From contig NZ_CP127915.1 of assembly GCF_032823475.1 (NCBI RefSeq), forward strand, positions 3,038,001 through 3,102,000: a stretch of 64,000 nt of DNA, in the 5' to 3' direction. The notes under the pieces are model-generated. The model did not search any database. It was not told the origin of the DNA and saw nothing but the letters and a program-made list of their open reading frames with translations. The translations under genes were made by a program, and so were the position numbers. This DNA is from Acinetobacter sp. SAAs474. GTDB taxonomy: Bacteria; Pseudomonadota; Gammaproteobacteria; Pseudomonadales; Moraxellaceae. Positions within the stretch are counted from its first letter, which is position 1. Every line of letters starts with the position of its first letter. Of this stretch, positions 62,154 to 64,000 are shown piece by piece.

Positions 62154-62470
62154 TACAATTAATATCATGACTGTCATACATCAATATAAAACTGGTGTGC
62201 GATGATCATTTGTATCATCTTCCATATGCTGATGTCAGACCAAAATCTGATCACCTGTTAAATTCAATAAAGATGATGAGTGTTAATAGAACACTCATCA
62301 TTAACATGAGATTAAAAACATGGCATTAAAATTACAGTATCCATCCATGATTTAAAACTTACCTCTCCTGCTTAATGTAACTCGATTTGCCTCTCAATAT
62401 AAATTAAAAATCAACCCTAGTTGCAAATTACTGGATAAGTCGGCCACTTAAATTAAAAAAAAATAAGCTT
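62154..62470. other. Intergenic region after greA with strong hairpin
   Basis: ATGATGAGTGTT (62273-62284) and AACACTCATCAT (62290-62301) form a 12-bp stem with a 5-base loop, not followed by a T run. No gene seen in the remaining sequence. Confidence 0.5.
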
Positions 62471-63000
62471 TTATTTTTGAGAAAAGATTTTCTCTCTGTA
62501 CGACCGGCCTAAAATCTCAAGCTCATAAGATCTATGTAAAATCCGATCCATGACTGCATCTGCAATGATAGGATCTTAAAACTGCTCAAACCATAATTTT
62601 TTAGGAACTTGGCTTGTAATTAAAAGTCCACCGCTCTGAGATTGCTTATCAATAATTTCAAGAAAAGCTGGTGCTAATGCTTGATTAAATCCACCCAAAC
62701 CAAAATCATCAATAATAAGTAATTTTGCAGTACGTACTTTTTTTTGAAGTCTTTGATTTCACCTAAAGTGATTGCATTGGCAATTTCATCAAATAAGCTA
62801 ATCGCATTAAAATACATGGTGCTATAACTGCAATGACAAACCTCCGCTCCGAAAGCTTTATGTTCATCCTTTATCCATTCTTCGTACTGTTCAAACCTCA
62901 TTCTGGTGGGAGGAAATTTGGAAAAAACAGCCAAGCACACATATGGCGCATTTATATAAAGAACAATCGCCAGATTGGATATCAACAGCACATGTGGCAA
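62471..63000 (-). pseudogene. istB: Decayed IS21-family element (IstB with possible IstA remnant)
   Basis: Reading the minus strand in pieces gives IstB: MYFNAISLFDEIANAITLGE, then after a frameshift in the A run near 62,740 KLLIIDDFGLGGFNQALAPA, SGGLLITSQVPKKLWFEQF, a TAA stop near 62,576, then DPIIADAVMDRILHRSYELE to FSQK. The Walker A part is missing. The piece before it (RFEQYEEWIKDEHKAFGA) resembles an IstA segment. At least one frameshift, one nonsense codon and a deletion: an inactive relic. Confidence 0.75.
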
Positions 63001-63112
63001 GTGAAGGCCCTGTCCAAAATATAGATAAAGATTAGGTTATAATAAAATCACACGGTAAATTTTATTAATTACTAAAAATCAATAACTTAAATTTTTTATT
63101 TTTTCTTTAAAT

Positions 63113-63128
63113 GGCTTTGTTGCACAAA
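63113..63128 (+). mobile_element. Solo insertion-sequence end (IS903-group-like)
   Basis: GGCTTTGTTGCACAAA is the kind of terminal repeat found in IS5-family (IS903 group) elements of Acinetobacter. No matching opposite end or transposase is seen here, so it is a left-over end. A GGCTTCTTC/GAAGAAGCC dyad follows within 50 bases. Confidence 0.5.
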
Positions 63129-63219
63129 GCTGTTCTTAGGGGCTTCTTCAGCAATATAATTTCTAAATGAAGAAGCCTATACACAAAATTTAGAACAGTC
63201 TCTGCTCCTTTCCTGTGAT

Positions 63220-64000
63220 TTAGAATCGTAAAGTATCAATCACCAATTTTAAAGCCGAGGATTGCTGTCTGCGATGTGGGTAATAAAGGTGATAACCTGA
63301 AAACTGGATACTATATTCTTCTAAAACCTGAATTAAGTCACCTTGTTGAATTTCTTTTTCGACCATATCCTTTGGAATATATGCTAATCCCATACCCGAT
63401 TTAACAGCGTGGACAATATCAAAGCTCTCATTAAATACCCATTTAGCATTTATCTTAACTTTAAACCCCTGATTATCTTTTTCAAATTCCCATGCGTAAA
63501 TCCCCCCCTGAGTCATTAACCTGAATCCAATACAGGGATATTGATCTAAATCTTTTGGAGCATTGGGGATACCATAATGTTGGAAATAATCAGGTGTTGC
63601 CACAACTGCCATTTTTACATCTTCGCCAATTCTCACAGCGACCATACCATCCGCGACTCGGCTACCAAACCTGACTCCTGCATCAAAATGCTCAGCAACA
63701 ATATCAACCATGCCACTGTTGGCACTAAACTCCACTTCGACATCAGGATAAAGGTGGGCAATTTTTGTCAGTTTAGGAATTAGGATATGTTGTATGGCAT
63801 GACTACTGGCATTGATTTTTATCTTACCTGCTGGCGTATCCCGAAAGGTATTAAGTAAGGTCAGTTCATTATCAATTTGGTCAAAACTGGCACTAATTGT
63901 TTGTCTTAGTCGTTCACCTGCTTCGGTGGGTGATACGCTACGAGTAGTACGATTCAGTAATAATATCCCTAGACGTTCTTCCAGACCACGAATGCTATGA
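63220..64000 (-). CDS. LysR-family transcriptional regulator (5' end beyond window)
   Basis: About 260 codons are visible; the frame is open at 64,000. The C-terminal half of the HTH region remains (LGILLLNRTTRSVSPTEAGE), then the linker helix and substrate-binding domain (DVEVEFSANSGMVDIVAEHF, GVRFGSRVADGMVAVRIGED). The apparent start at 63735 is internal. Resembles the CrgA-like regulator group; target unknown, since its neighbours lie outside. Confidence 0.85.
   Translation of the reverse strand, partial: HSIRGLEERLGILLLNRTTRSVSPTEAGERLRQTISASFDQIDNELTLLNTFRDTPAGKIKINASSHAIQHILIPKLTKIAHLYPDVEVEFSANSGMVDIVAEHFDAGVRFGSRVADGMVAVRIGEDVKMAVVATPDYFQHYGIPNAPKDLDQYPCIGFRLMTQGGIYAWEFEKDNQGFKVKINAKWVFNESFDIVHAVKSGMGLAYIPKDMVEKEIQQGDLIQVLEEYSIQFSGYHLYYPHRRQQSSALKLVIDTLRF

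Noticed and set aside
62833..63024. 63-residue plus-strand protein
   Set aside because: Lies across the decayed IS21-type sequence on the other strand, with no ribosome site.

Overview
The window is Acinetobacter chromosome (not assigned to a species) carrying most of an integrated lambdoid siphophage. The host assignment rests on protein identity seen by eye: a wax ester synthase/DGAT very close to A. baylyi AtfA as I remember it, the mreBCD-maf-rng and gatCAB blocks, carAB-greA, FadL-type porins, an overall AT-rich base composition and AGGAG-type ribosome binding sites.

Prophage (1 to about 37,308). From right to left on the minus strand runs the PR-type programme: a Cro-like repressor (28.9 kb), a CII-position gene, a replication initiator and DnaB helicase (26.1-28.2 kb), a PAPS-reductase-like protein, small early genes, RusA resolvase, a gene at the antiterminator position (22.1 kb), a terminator, two tRNAs, a roughly 1 kb nest of terminators and small genes, then terminase small and large subunits, portal, head morphogenesis, scaffold, capsid, connectors, tail terminator, tail tube, frameshifted tail chaperone and tape measure (cut by the window edge). 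On the plus strand the lysogenic operon (CI-type S24 repressor, a small gene, a HipA-like kinase and its partner) is followed by the PL-type operon (Sak4-like ATPase, ExoX-like exonuclease, many small proteins, AlpA-type excisionase candidate). Both early operons start at operator clusters with the same dyad (GTTTMC-N4-GKMAAC-like), three copies at each end of the immunity region. The right end of the prophage is marked by an orphan 3' tRNA end at 37,290-37,308.

The late operon is interrupted by autonomous cassettes bounded by intrinsic terminators: (a) a P22 immI-like switch (Arc-like and Ant-like genes, divergent Mnt-like gene, overlapping promoters with repeated GGCTAC boxes) at 3.7-5.2 kb; (b) a Panacea-domain antitoxin plus coiled-coil/multi-TM protein with its own extended -10 promoter and palindrome at 5.8-7.5 kb; (c) a KilA-N/P63C gene preceded by a C4-like antisense RNA whose loop pairs with the gene's ribosome binding site at 9.3-10.6 kb. 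A HipA-like kinase/DUF3037-like pair sits in the CI operon. These are the best candidates for under-described phage regulatory, superinfection or defence systems.

Host part (about 37,309-64,000). Two tandem FadL-like outer membrane proteins, thrH, an APS-reductase-type cysH, WS/DGAT, a small protein, rng-maf-mreD-mreC-mreB (minus), divergent gatC-gatA-gatB, a YddG-like exporter, periplasmic alpha carbonic anhydrase, a small exported protein, SbmA/BacA transporter, carA-carB with a terminator-like leader, greA, a decayed IS21-type element, an IS903-group-like terminal sequence, and the 3' part of a LysR regulator that runs off the window.
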